Source: Labia minor
Lineage: Eukaryota; Arthropoda; Insecta; Dermaptera; Spongiphoridae
Direction of reading: 5' to 3'
Length of the DNA: 64,000 nt
Assembly: GCA_963082975.1 (NCBI GenBank)
Contig: OY720350.1
Location: 17,020,910 to 17,084,909, forward strand
The notes beneath the pieces are model-generated. The model saw only the letters and a list, made by a program, of their open reading frames with translations. It was not told the DNA's origin and searched no databases. Positions 1 to 13,538 of this stretch are shown here, one piece after another. A program made the translations under genes and the position numbers. The stretch's first letter is position 1. Every line of letters starts with the position of its first letter.

Positions 1-3000
1 TTTCTGATGAATAATTATTTTTTATCCCGAAAACGGAGGGTCATCCTAGGATGACCTTTCATAATTTTTACGGTAAAATTAAAAAATGTAATTTTTAGAA
101 AATAAATAAATTCGTTCATTTTACATTATAAAAATATTAAATAAATATATTATTGATATTTCTGATGAATAATTATTTTTTTATGCCGAAAACGGAGGGT
201 CATCCTACGGTGACCTTTCATAATTTGTACGGTACAATTAAAAAATGAAATTTTTAGGAAATAAATAATAAATTCGTTCGTTTTACATCATAAAAATATT
301 AAAAAAATATATTATTGATCTTTCTGATGAATAATTATTTTTTTATGCCGAAAACGGAGGGTCATCCTACGATGACCTTTCATAATTTTTACGGTACAAT
401 TAAAAAATGAAATTTTTAGAAAATAAATAATAAATTCGTTCATTTTACATCATAAAAATATTAAAAAAATATATTATTGATATTTCTGATGAATAATTAT
501 TGTTTTATGCCGAAAACGGAGGGTCATACTACGATGACCTTTCATAATTTGTACGGTACAATTAAAAAATGAAATTTTTAGAAAATAAATAATAAATTCG
601 TTCATTTTACATCATAAAAATATTAAAAAAATATATTATTGATATTTCTGATGAATAATTATTGTTTTATGCCGAAAACGGAGGGTCATCCTACGATGAC
701 CTTTCATAATTTGTACGGTACAATTAAAAAATGAAATTTTTAGAAACTAAATAATAAATTCGTTCATTTTACATTATAAAAATATTAAATAAATATATTA
801 TTGATATTGCTGATGAATAATTATTTTTTTATGCCGAAAACGGAGGGTCATCCTACGATGACCTTTCATAATTTGTACGGTACAATTAAAAAATGAAATT
901 TTTAGAAAATAAATAATAAATTCGTTCATTTTACATCATAAAAATATTAAAAAAATATATTATTGATATTTCTGATGAATAATTATTGTTTTATGCCGAA
1001 AACGGAGGGTCATCCTAGGATGACCTTTCATAATTTTTACGGAAAAATTAAAAAATGAAATTTCTAGAAAATAAATAAATTCGTTCATTTTACATCATAA
1101 AAATATTAAATAAATGTATTATTGATATTTCTGATGAATAATTATTTTTTTATGCCGAAAACGGAGGGTCATCCTACGATGACCTTTCATAATTTGTACG
1201 GTACAATTAAAAAATGAAATTTTTAGAAAATAAATAATAAATTCGTTCATTTTACATCATAAAAATATTAAAAAAATATATTATTGATATTTCTGATGAA
1301 TAATTATTGTTTTATGCCGAAAACGGAGGGTCATCCTACGATGACCTTTCATAATTTTTACGGTACAATTAAAAAATGAAATTTTTAGAAAATAAATAAT
1401 AAATTCGTTGATTTTACATCATAAAAATATGAAAAAAATATATTATTGATATTTCTGATGAATAATTATTTTTTATCCCGAAAACGGAGGGTCATCCTAG
1501 GATGACCTTTCATAATTTTTACGGAAAAATTAAAAAATGAAATTTTTAGGAAATAAATAATAAATTCGTTCATTTTACATTATAAAAATATTAAATAAAT
1601 ATATTATTGATATTTCTGATGAATAATTATTTTTTTATGCCGAAAACGGAGGGTCATCCTACGATGACCTTTCATAATTTGTACGGTACAATTAAAAAAT
1701 GAAATTTTTAGAAAATAAATAATAAATTCGTTCATTTTACACCATAAAAATATTAAAAAAATATATTATTGATATTTCTGATGAATAATTATTGTTTTAT
1801 GCCGAAAACGGAGGGTCATCCTAGGATGACCTTTCATAATTTTTACGGAAAAATTAAAAAATGAAATTTTTAGAAAATAAATAAATTCGTTCATTTTACA
1901 TCATAAAAATATTAAATAAATATATTATTGATATTTCTGATGAATAATTATTTTTTTATGCCGAAAACGGAGGGTCATCCTACGATGACCTTTCATAATT
2001 TTTACGGTACAATTAAAAAATGAAATTTTTAGAAAATAAATAATAAATTCGTTCATTTTAGATCTTAAAAATATTAAAAAAATATATTATTGATATTTCT
2101 GATGAATAATTATTTTTTTATGCCGAAAACGGAGGGTCATCCTACGATGACCTTTCATAATTTTTACGGTACAATTAAAAAATGAAATTTTTAGAAAATA
2201 AATAATAAATTCGTTCATTTTAGATCTTAGAAATATTAAAAAAATATATTATTGATATTTCTGATGAATAATTATTTTTTATCCCGAAAACGGAGGGTCA
2301 TCCTAGGATACCCTTCATAATTTTTACGGAAAAATTAAAAAATGAAATTTTTAGAAAATAAATAAATTCGTTCATTTTACATCATAAAAATATTAAATAA
2401 ATATATTATTGATATTTCTGATGAATAATTATTTTTTTATGCCGAAAACGGAGGGTTATTCTACGATGACCTTTCATAATTTTTACGGTAAAATTAAAAA
2501 ATGTAATTTTTAGAAATAAAATAATAAATTCGTTCATTTTACATCATAAAAATATTAAAAAAATATATTATTGATATTTCTGATGAATAATTATTTTTTT
2601 ATGCCGAAAACGGAGGGTCATCCTACGATGACCTTTCATAATTTTTACGGAAAAATTAAAAAATGAAATTTTTAGAAAATAAATAATAAATTCGTTGATT
2701 TTACATCATAAAAATATGAAAAAAATATATTATTGATATTTCTGATGAATAATTATTTTTTATCCCGAAAACGGAGGGTCATCCTAGGATGACCTTTCAT
2801 AATTTTTACGGTAAAATTAAAAAATGTAATTTTTAGAAAATAAATAAATTCGTTCATTTTACATTATAAAAATATTAAATAAATATATTATTGATATTTC
2901 TGATGAATAATTATTTTTTTATGCCGAAAACGGAGGGTCATCCTACGATGACCTTTCATAATTTGTACGGTACAATTAAAAAATGAAATTTTTAGAAACT

Positions 3001-6000
3001 AAATAATAAATTCGTTCATTTTACATTATAAAAATATTAAATAAATATATTATTGATATTGCTGATGAATAATTATTTTTTTATGCCGAAAACGGAGGGT
3101 CATCCTACGATGACCTTTCATAATTTGTACGGTACAATTAAAAAATGAAATTTTTAGAAAATAAATAATAAATTCGTTCATTTTACATCATAAAAATATT
3201 AAAAAAATATATTATTGATATTTCTGATGAATAATTATTGTTTTATGCCGAAAACGGAGGGTCATCCTAGGATGACCTTTCATAATTTTTACGGAAAAAT
3301 TAAAAAATGAAATTTTTAGAAAATAAATAAATTCGTTCATTTTACATCATAAAAATATTAAATAAATGTATTATTGATATTTCTGATGAATAATTATTTT
3401 TTTATGCCGAAAACGGAGGGTCATCCTACGATGACCTTTCATAATTTGTACGGTACAATTAAAAAATGAAATTTTTAGAAAATAAATAATAAATTCGTTC
3501 ATTTTACATCATAAAAATATTAAAAAAATATATTATTGATATTTCTGATGAATAATTATTGTTTTATGCCGAAAACGGAGGGTCATCCTACGATGACCTT
3601 TCATAATTTTTACGGTACAATTAAAAAATGAAATTTTTAGAAAATAAATAATAAATTCGTTCATTTTAGATCTTAAAAATATTAAAAAAATATATTATTG
3701 ATATTTCTGATGAATAATTATTTTTTATCCCGAAAACGGAGGGTCATCCTAGGATGACCTTTCATAATTTTTACGGAAAAATTAAAAAATGAAATTTTTA
3801 GGAAATAAATAATAAATTCGTTCATTTTACATTATAAAAATATTAAATAAATATATTATTGATATTTCTGATGAATAATTATTTTTTTATGCCGAAAACG
3901 GAGGGTCATCCTACGATGACCTTTCATAATTTGTACGGTACAATTAAAAAATGAAATTTTTAGAAAATAAATAATAAATTCGTTCATTTTACACCATAAA
4001 AATATTAAAAAAATATATTATTGATATTTCTGATGAATAATTATTGTTTTATGCCGAAAACGGAGGGTCATCCTAGGATGACCTTTCATAATTTTTACGG
4101 AAAAATTAAAAAATGAAATTTTTAGAAAATAAATAAATTCGTTCATTTTACATCATAAAAATATTAAATAAATATATTATTGATATTTCTGATGAATAAT
4201 TATTTTTTTATGCCGAAAACGGAGGGTCATCCTACGATGACCTTTCATAATTTTTACGGTACAATTAAAAAATGAAATTTTTAGAAAATAAATAATAAAT
4301 TCGTTCATTTTAGATCTTAAAAATATTAAAAAAATATATTATTGATATTTCTGATGAATAATTATTTTTTATCCCGAAAACGGAGGGTCATCCTAGGATA
4401 CCCTTCATAATTTTTACGGAAAAATTAAAAAATGAAATTTTTAGAAAATAAATAAATTCGTTCATTTTACATCATAAAAATATTAAATAAATATATTATT
4501 GATATTTCTGATGAATAATTATTTTTTTATGCCGAAAACGGAGGGTTATTCTACGATGACCTTTCATAATTTTTACGGTAAAATTAAAAAATGTAATTTT
4601 TAGAAATAAAATAATAAATTCGTTCATTTTACATCATAAAAATATTAAAAAAATATATTATTGATATTTCTGATGAATAATTATTTTTTTATGCCGAAAA
4701 CGGAGGGTCATCCTACGATGACCTTTCATAATTTTTACGGAAAAATTAAAAAATGAAATTTTTAGAAAATAAATAATAAATTCGTTGATTTTACATCATA
4801 AAAATATGAAAAAAATATATTATTGATATTTCTGATGAATAATTATTTTTTATCCCGAAAACGGAGGGTCATCCTAGGATGACCTTTCATAATTTTTACG
4901 GTAAAATTAAAAAATGTAATTTTTAGAAAATAAATAAATTCGTTCATTTTACATTATAAAAATATTAAATAAATATATTATTGATATTTCTGATGAATAA
5001 TTATTTTTTTATGCCGAAAACGGAGGGTCATCCTACGGTGACCTTTCATAATTTGTACGGTACAATTAAAAAATGAAATTTTTAGGAAATAAATAATAAA
5101 TTCGTTCGTTTTACATCATAAAAATATTAAAAAAATATATTATTGATCTTTCTGATGAATAATTATTTTTTTATGCCGAAAACGGAGGGTCATCCTACGA
5201 TGACCTTTCATAATTTTTACGGTACAATTAAAAAATGAAATTTTTAGAAAATAAATAATAAATTCGTTCATTTTACATCATAAAAATATTAAAAAAATAT
5301 ATTATTGATATTTCTGATGAATAATTATTGTTTTATGCCGAAAACGGAGGGTCATACTACGATGACCTTTCATAATTTGTACGGTACAATTAAAAAATGA
5401 AATTTTTAGAAAATAAATAATAAATTCGTTCATTTTACATCATAAAAATATTAAAAAAATATATTATTGATATTTCTGATGAATAATTATTGTTTTATGC
5501 CGAAAACGGAGGGTCATCCTAGGATGACCTTTCATAATTTTTACGGAAAAATTAAAAAATGAAATTTTTAGAAAATAAATAAATTCGTTCATTTTACATC
5601 ATAAAAATATTAAATAAATATATTATTGATATTTCTGATGAATAATTATTTTTTTATGCCGAAAACGGAGGGTCATCCTACGATGACCTTTCATAATTTT
5701 TACGGTACAATTAAAAAATGAAATTTTTAGAAAATAAATAATAAATTCGTTCATTTTAGATCTTAAAAATATTAAAAAAATATATTATTGATATTTCTGA
5801 TGAATAATTATTTTTTATCCCGAAAACGCAGGGTCATCCTAGGATACCCTTCATAATTTTTACGGAAAAATTAAAAAATGAAATTTTTAGAAAATAAATA
5901 AATTCGTTCATTTTACATCATAAAAATATTAAATAAATATATTATTGATATTTCTGATGAATAATTATTTTTTTATGCCGAAAACGGAGGGTCATCCTAC

Positions 6001-9000
6001 GGTGACCTTTCATAATTTGTACGGTACAATTAAAAAATGAAATTTTTAGGAAATAAATAATAAATTCGTTCGTTTTACATCATAAAAATATTAAAAAAAT
6101 ATATTATTGATCTTTCTGATGAATAATTATTTTTTTATGCCGAAAACGTAGGGTCATCCTACGATGACCTTTCATAATTTTTACGGTACAATTAAAAAAT
6201 GAAATTTTTAGAAAATAAATAATAAATTCGTTCATTTTACATCATAAAAATATTAAAAAAATATATTATTGATATTTCTGATGAATAATTATTGTTTTAT
6301 GCCGAAAACGGAGGGTCATACTACGATGACCTTTCATAATTTTTACGGTACAATTAAAAAATGAAATTTTTAGAAAATAAATAATAAATTCGTTCATTTT
6401 AGATCTTAAAAATATTAAAAAAATATATTATTGATATTTCTGATGAATAATTATTTTTTATCCCGAAAACGGAGGGTCATCCTAGGATGACCTTTCATAA
6501 TTTTTACGGTAAAATTAAAAAATGTAATTTTTAGAAAATAAATAAATTCGTTCATTTTACATTATAAAAATATTAAATAAATATATTATTGATATTTCTG
6601 ATGAATAATTATTTTTTTATGCCGAAAACGGAGGGTCATCCTACGATGACCTTTCATAATTTGTACGGTACAATTAAAAAATGAAATTTTTAGAAACTAA
6701 ATAATAAATTCGTTCATTTTACATTATAAAAATATTAAATAAATATATTATTGATATTGCTGATGAATAATTATTTTTTTATGCCGAAAACGGAGGGTCA
6801 TCCTACGATGACCTTTCATAATTTGTACGGTACAATTAAAAAATGAAATTTTTAGGAAATAAATAATAAATTCGTTCGTTTTACATCATAAAAATATTAA
6901 AAAAATATATTATTGATCTTTCTGATGAATAATTATTTTTTTATGCCGAAAACGGAGGGTCATCCTACGATGACCTTTCATAATTTTTACGGTACAATTA
7001 AAAAATGAAATTTTTAGAAAATAAATAATAAATTCGTTCATTTTACATCATAAAAATATTAAAAAAATATATTATTGATCTTTCTGATGAATAATTATTT
7101 TTTTATGCCGAAAACGTAGGGTCATCCTACGATGACCTTTCATAATTTTTACGGTACAATTAAAAAATGAAATTTTTAGAAAATAAATAATAAATTCGTT
7201 CATTTTACATCATAAAAATATTAAAAAAATATATTATTGATATTTCTGATGAATAATTATTGTTTTATGCCGAAAACGGAGGGTCATACTACGATGACCT
7301 TTCATAATTTTTACGGTACAATTAAAAAATGAAATTTTTAGAAAATAAATAATAAATTCGTTCATTTTAGATCTTAAAAATATTAAAAAAATATATTATT
7401 GATATTTCTGATGAATAATTATTTTTTATCCCGAAAACGGAGGGTCATCCTAGGATGACCTTTCATAATTTTTACGGTAAAATTAAAAAATGTAATTTTT
7501 AGAAAATAAATAAATTCGTTCATTTTACATTATAAAAATATTAAATAAATATATTATTGATATTTCTGATGAATAATTATTTTTTTATGCCGAAAACGGA
7601 GGGTCATCCTACGATGACCTTTCATAATTTGTACGGTACAATTAAAAAATGAAATTTTTAGAAACTAAATAATAAATTCGTTCATTTTACATTATAAAAA
7701 TATTAAATAAATATATTATTGATATTGCTGATGAATAATTATTTTTTTATGCCGAAAACGGAGGGTCATCCTACGATGACCTTTCATAATTTGTACGGTA
7801 CAATTAAAAAATGAAATTTTTAGAAAATAAATAATAAATTCGTTCATTTTACATCATAAAAATATTAAAAAAATATATTATTGATATTTCTGATGAATAA
7901 TTATTGTTTTATGCCGAAAACGGAGGGTCATCCTAGGATGACCTTTCATAATTTTTACGGAAAAATTAAAAAATGAAATTTTTAGAAAATAAATAAATGC
8001 GTTCATTTTACATCATAAAAATATTAAATAAATGTATTATTGATATTTCTGATGAATAATTATTTTTTTATGCCGAAAACGGAGGGTCATCCTACGATGA
8101 CCTTTCATAATTTTTACGGTACAATTAAAAAATGAAATTTTTAGAAAATAAATAATAAATTCGTTCATTTTACATCATAAAAATATTAAAAAAATATATT
8201 ATTGATATTTCTGATGAATAATTATTGTTTTATGCCGAAAACGGAGGGTCATCCTACGATGACCTTTCATAATTTTTACGGTACAATTAAAAAATGAAAT
8301 TTTTAGAAAATAAATAATAAATTCGTTCATTTTAGATCTTAAAAATATTAAAAAAATATATTATTGATATTTCTGATGAATAATTATTTTTTATCCCGAA
8401 AACGGAGGGTCATCCTAGGATGACCTTTCATAATTTTTACGGAAAAATTAAAAAATGAAATTTTTAGGAAATAAATAATAAATTCGTTCATTTTACATTA
8501 TAAAAATATTAAATAAATATATTATTGATATTTCTGATGAATAATTATTTTTTTATGCCGAAAACGGAGGGTCATCCTACGATGACCTTTCATAATTTGT
8601 ACGGTACAATTAAAAAATGAAATTTTTAGAAAATAAATAATAAATTCGTTCATTTTACATCATAAAAATATTAAAAAAATATATTATTGATATTTCTGAT
8701 GAATAATTATTGTTTTATGCCGAAAACGGAGGGTCATCCTAGGATGACCTTTCATAATTTTTACGGAAAAATTAAAAAATGAAATTTTTAGAAAATAAAT
8801 AAATTCGTTCATTTTACATCATAAAAATATTAAATAAATATATTATTGATATTTCTGATGAATAATTATTTTTTTATGCCGAAAACGGAGGGTCATCCTA
8901 CGATGACCTTTCATAATTTTTACGGTACAATTAAAAAATGAAATTTTTAGAAAATAAATAATAAATTCGTTCATTTTAGATCTTAAAAATATTAAAAAAA

Positions 9001-9545
9001 TATATTATTGATATTTCTGATGAATAATTATTTTTTATCCCGAAAACGGAGGGTCATCCTAGGATACCCTTCATAATTTTTACGGAAAAATTAAAAAATG
9101 AAATTTTTAGAAAATAAATAAATTCGTTCATTTTACATCATAAAAATATTAAATAAATATATTATTGATATTTCTGATGAATAATTATTTTTTTATGCCG
9201 AAAACGGAGGGTTATTCTACGATGACCTTTCATAATTTTTACGGTAAAATTAAAAAATGTAATTTTTAGAAATAAAATAATAAATTCGTTCATTTTACAT
9301 CATAAAAATATTAAAAAAATATATTATTGATATTTCTGATGAATAATTATTTTTTTATGCCGAAAACGGAGGGTCATCCTACGATGACCTTTCATAATTT
9401 TTACGGAAAAATTAAAAAATGAAATTTTTAGAAAATAAATAATAAATTCGTTCATTTTACATCATAAAAATATTAAATATATATATTATTGATATTTCTG
9501 ATGAATAATTATTTTTTTATAACGAAAACGGAGGTTCATCCTATC
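1..9545. repeat. AT-rich satellite array, ~161-bp monomer, ~59 copies
   Basis: The stretch is a head-to-tail array of monomers starting TTTCTGATGAATAATTATT and running through an ACGGAGGGTCATCC core to ATTATTGATAT. The first three spacings are 158, 162 and 162 bp. Monomers fall into variant classes: tatcccg versus tatgccg, TAGGATG versus TACGATG in the core, gaaact versus gaaaat, and gatattgctg versus gatatttctg. The order of variants repeats over long distances, so higher-order structure is present. The array continues beyond the left edge of the window. Nothing in it looks coding. The match to a named satellite family is unknown to me. Confidence 0.97.
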
Positions 9546-9550
9546 ACTAT

Positions 9551-9586
9551 AATGAACGCATTTATTATTTATTTTCTAAAAATTTT
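9551..9586 (-). repeat. Inverted fragment of the satellite monomer at the array edge
   Basis: These 36 bases are the reverse complement of the monomer segment that reads aaatttttagaaaataaata and then runs to the gttcatt part. They follow the last, degenerate direct monomer after a few bases and abut the Helentron-like element at 9587. The orientation switch marks a rearranged array boundary. Confidence 0.85.
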
Positions 9587-10087
9587 CACTAAGGTTCAGA
9601 AAAATGACTGTGTGTATGTGTGTATGTAACAAGATTTCGTAAAAACGGTTTGAAATTTGGTTTGAAATTTTGTACACAGGCATTATTCAAAATTCGTAGT
9701 TTTCTATCAACTTTTGAGAAATGTAGCTCAACCGAAGAGGGTCATTACCTACAAAGTTTTGATTTTTTTTCCTCCAAAGTGACCGTGAAAATTAAGATCT
9801 ATGTTTGATAATTTTTCATATGATTAAAGATTGTATAAAACTGCTATATATAGAATTTCAGCTTGATTGAATCGCTGAAAAAAATACCAGAATTAATTTT
9901 TTAACACTGAAAATTTCTCGCGCCAACACGTGACATGGTGTCATCAACAAAGAACCAAACATGTGCTCGTTTAATATTTATTATTTATTATTTATAATTT
10001 ATAATTAATTAAATTTAATTTAAATATAATATATTATGTTATTTAATCCAATTCAAATTGCGAGATAGTCGAGTGGAGACACTCCCG
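9587..10087 (+). mobile_element. Helentron-like non-autonomous element (HINE), family 1, 5'-truncated
   Basis: The sequence from cactaaggttcagaaaaatg through a TGTGTATG-rich microsatellite to the 3' end GCGAGATAGTCGAGTGGAGA matches nine other copies in the window. The 3' end has the family's subterminal GCGAGATAGT and the small hairpin GAGTG-gaga-CACTC. The usual first ~100 bp, starting ACTATCTCGCC, are absent. Their place is taken by the satellite junction. No transposase is encoded. Confidence 0.75.
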
Positions 10088-10550
10088 CTTATTTTTAATA
10101 AAAAGTTTTTCTAGTATATGATATAAGATGGTATATGAATACTCCTATTTATGGTATATCGATTTTTTTCTCTATCCTTCTCCATAAATTAATCAAAATT
10201 TTTTCCTACAATTTGTTGTTTTTTTTTTACTTTCTTTTTATTTAACGTTTCAATTCTAACTTTTCCCCTCTTTCTAAAGAAATTTGGCAACTTGAACAAG
10301 TAAAGTTAATGATCACTCAAATATAAGAATTTATTTTTAAAGTAAAATGAAAATCTATCTTCTTAAACTTACTTTCGTTCATACAAACCCATCATTTGTA
10401 TATATATATATATACCATATAGTACATATATATAACGAAGTATATATATTTTTGTGTTTTTCCAATGTTTTTATAACCAAAACTTATTAGAAATTCGTTA
10501 AGTAATATATATTTAATGTCAATGATTTTGTCATTATATTGGAGAAGAAG
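10088..10550. other. AT-rich unassigned stretch
   Basis: I see only AT-rich sequence with homopolymer runs and a TA-dinucleotide patch near 10398-10450. There are no coding signals or recognised repeats. Confidence 0.6.
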
Positions 10551-10665
10551 AGTCAGTGAGACGGCCGGCGCCAGAAGTCCGCTCCTCGTGTTAAAAGACA
10601 ACATGACACAATTTGCATAATGGACCATTAATTGCATAAAATCGATAGCCGGATGAGAAATTGTA
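10551..10665. other. Unique GC-balanced patch; candidate conserved noncoding element or exon
   Basis: This patch stands out from its AT-rich surroundings. It contains CGGCCGGCGCCAG followed by octamer-like ATTTGCAT and TTAATTGCAT sites and ATCGAT, which look like POU/homeodomain-type sites. A minus-strand frame of 96 codons crosses it (10392-10682), but most of that frame is low-complexity AT sequence. I do not recognise a protein. It could be regulatory or part of a host exon. No second copy was noticed in the window. Confidence 0.3.
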
Positions 10666-11343
10666 TTTATGTCATATATCAAAAGAGATAAATAATCCTG
10701 AGTTGCTTTATAATATTAAAAATTATCCAAGTAGAAAACTATTAATATGTAATGATGGAAATGAGAAAATGATGAGAATTTGATAATATCTATGAATCAT
10801 CCGCTTATTAAATTTTAAATAAATAAATATAATTTTCGAAATTTCTATGAAAAATAATAATAAAATTAAATTCAAATTATTTTATAGATACTAACCGTAA
10901 TACGATTCTGCTTTTTAATTTTTTTTTTTTTGTATCTGTGTAAGTGTGGGTGTTTGAACAATTTTAATTTAAACTTTATGCAAATTCTATTAAAATATTT
11001 TTTTATCCCGTCAAGTGGGCGTTTTAGTAGTGATTTTTTTAAACTATTATTTTTTTAAATATTCCAACCTGTGTGTCGTCTATATATTATTATCAGTAAA
11101 ATTAAAGAATCTAAAATGTTTTATAATTAACGATTAATATTCAATGACATATATATTTATATTTAATCAATAATTATATAAAATATATAAAATATTTCAA
11201 TTATATAAATATTTATTTAAAATAAAATATAATATTTTATAAAGGTATTTTTTATGTTGTAAGATCTTTTATTGGACCATTTAAATAATTAAAAAAAATA
11301 TTTAATCATTGTTATATTTGAAAAATTATACCACTTTATATGG
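10666..11343. other. AT-rich unassigned stretch
   Basis: The stretch consists of AT-rich sequence with long A/T runs. No gene, RNA or recognised repeat is visible. Confidence 0.6.
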
Positions 11344-11351
11344 GGTTAATG

Positions 11352-11590
11352 TAGTGATTTCCAACCTGGGCGATTGACATCTTCAAGGGGGCGATTTTTC
11401 GACTATACGATTTTTGGGGGGCGATAAGTTATTTTTGGGGGGCGAAATCATTTTCAACTCTATGATGATTTTGCGAACAGGATTTTTCCGCTATTTTTTT
11501 TAAAATATTTCTAATAAAAAAAAAAGCTAAGATGATTTTGAATCGGCCTTACGAAGTGGGCGTTTGGTCTAAAAAGGTTGGGAACCACTA
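11352..11590. mobile_element. hAT-type MITE, 239 bp, perfect 8-bp TSD
   Basis: The ends are imperfect inverted repeats: TAGTGATTTCCAACC on the left and GGTTGGGAACCACTA on the right. The direct repeat GGTTAATG flanks both sides (11344-11351 and 11591-11598), as expected for an hAT-family transposase. The interior has runs of GGGGGGCGA and no coding capacity. A related copy, disrupted by another element, lies at 51811-52788. Confidence 0.9.
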
Positions 11591-11598
11591 GGTTAATG

Positions 11599-12050
11599 TA
11601 AACGAAAATCAAATTTAATAAACTTATTAATAATATCCACATTTTTTTACTAATTATATATTGTATCTTGTTAAATATTCCAACCTGGTCTATAAATGAT
11701 TATCAGTAAAATAAAAGAAATTTTGAAAAAAATAAAAGTGTAATAATTAACAATAATGAATAGAAGAAGTAAATCGTTCAATAATTAGTTTAAACTTGAT
11801 TTAAAAAAAAAAATAATGGTTACCTAAGCCAGGTTGCCCGCGAAGCCACTAAAAAAAAAAGGTAAAATGTTTTTGTGATCAGGCTCTTAAACATTTTTGA
11901 CATTTTTTAAATTTTTTCAATATGGCTTTAAGTATCACCAAGTGTGCCCACCCATGATCTAACTAACCATTTTATTATATTTTTATCATCATTATGAATT
12001 TGTTAATTAAGATAAGAGACATAACATATTTAAAATTGTTTAAAAATAAG
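11599..12050. other. AT-rich unassigned stretch
   Basis: This is AT-rich sequence. The part at 11640-11760 repeats short phrases from 11050-11130 (attccaacct, followed by tattatcagtaaaattaaag-type sequence), which suggests an old dispersed repeat. No coding signal is visible. Confidence 0.5.
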
Positions 12051-12695
12051 TTGACCTGTGGCCAGGTCTGAACCGACCGACAGTTTGAAGTAAATTAATT
12101 TCCAACTACAGAAACAATTTCAAATAATTTTAATATATCTATTAATGTAATAAAAAACAGATAGGCATATAACATAAATATTTTTAATTTTATTTTATTT
12201 ATAATATATATGTAAGAACAGGCTGTGACGTCATGAATGGCTGGATGACGTCATATAATTTTAAATTAAGAAAAAAACTAATAAAGATGATTTTTCTCGA
12301 AGATAAAACAAATACAAAGTGAATGATTCGTGATAATATGTAAAAAATCTCCACATATGAAATTTGCTGTGAAAATAACCCTTTCCTTCCTACCGTCGAT
12401 CGCTAATACTACCACTTCCGGTTTCCGGATTAGCACCAAAAGTTGATCAATTCATCCCACTGATGCATTAAGTAAATATACCAAATTTCATCAAAATCGG
12501 TTGAGCCGTTCAGGCTGTGCACATCTATACGGACAGACGGACGGACGGACGGACGGACAGACGGACGGACAGACATCATGCTAAAAATACTTTTTTCTGT
12601 TTAGAAAATGCATGATTCGTGGAGATATGTAAAAATCTCCACATGTGAAATTTGGTGTGAAAACAAACCTCCCTTACTATCGTCGGTCGGTAAAA
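12051..12695 (-). mobile_element. Helentron-like element, family 2 (DINE-1-like, GTCY microsatellite)
   Basis: On the minus strand the element starts at about 12695 with TTTTTACCGACCGACGATAG, carries a (GGAC/GACA) microsatellite, and ends with GTCGGTCGGTTC plus a hairpin (ACCTG-tggc-CAGGT) next to 12051. The inverted subterminal ACCGACCGAC motifs, the tetranucleotide microsatellite and the 3' hairpin together match the known layout of DINE-1/HINE elements. That family assignment is inferred from structure. Related copies are at 26900 and 49521. Confidence 0.65.
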
Positions 12696-13538
12696 ATGGC
12701 GTTCAATTTATTACTTAATTTTAAGAAAATATTATTTATAATTATTATTTAAAATAGAAAGGATTCGTTGATTTATATTTGCCCTTTAGATATATAATCT
12801 CATCTTAGCCAGTTCACACATTCATTTATTTGATATGTAAAATCTTATGAATCACATTTTAATATTCTATGAAACATTATCATTTATCACTTGGATTTAG
12901 TTTTAGATACCAAGAAAGATGTTTCATCAAAGGATAGAAGCGGATTGTTTGCTATAAATAGAATACTTGTGTTTGAAAGTGCATTTCGATTTATGTTTGT
13001 AATAATAACATTAGAGATAAGTTAACATTATCGCCTTGTTGTTGTTATTGTGGTTATCCATAAGATATTTCTAAACATGCAAACCTATTAACTATTCAAA
13101 ATAAACACAGGGAAAGTAAAGTGAATTAAGACTGGTTTATTCAAAAAATAATAATTGTTAATCTGTTATTCTAATTGGAATGTGTCGAAGGGAAAGAAAA
13201 TATATAAAGGAGAAGGGGTAAGTAATGCTCGTACAAATCAATTGGTTTCTCTTCAGGAAGGCCATAGTATCGAAATTTTCGAGTAGATTTAATATTTTAA
13301 AAAAAATTTATTTTATTTTCTATTGGTAAAATTCTTTATTACTAATTAAATCTTATATAACTAAACACTGTAGTATTCTGTTATATAACTTGGTATTGAA
13401 CAACTTCCTAAAGATTCGTAAAAAATACAATTGAAATTATATTATATTCTTTAAATCAAATATTTTAAATATATATGGTAGATATTCATGTTTCATTTTT
13501 ATTAATGAATTGTTATTTTCACTTAAATTATTATTTTT
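12696..13538. other. AT-rich unassigned stretch
   Basis: No gene or recognised repeat is visible. The sequence is AT-rich and probably unique. Confidence 0.5.

Noticed and set aside
1..9545. Hammerhead-ribozyme-like core (CTGATGA then CGAAAA) in every satellite monomer
   Set aside because: The two core boxes are present at plausible spacing, but I could not form a proper stem II (only weak AT pairs with an unpaired GCC) or a stem III after GAAA, and no suitable NUH cleavage site follows. A covariance-model search would settle it.
1..9545. CRISPR array
   Set aside because: Repeat units are contiguous ~161-bp monomers without unique spacers, in eukaryotic DNA.
9620..9808. Small protein in the Helentron-like copy
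   Set aside because: Equivalent frames in other copies are shifted or interrupted. The elements are noncoding.
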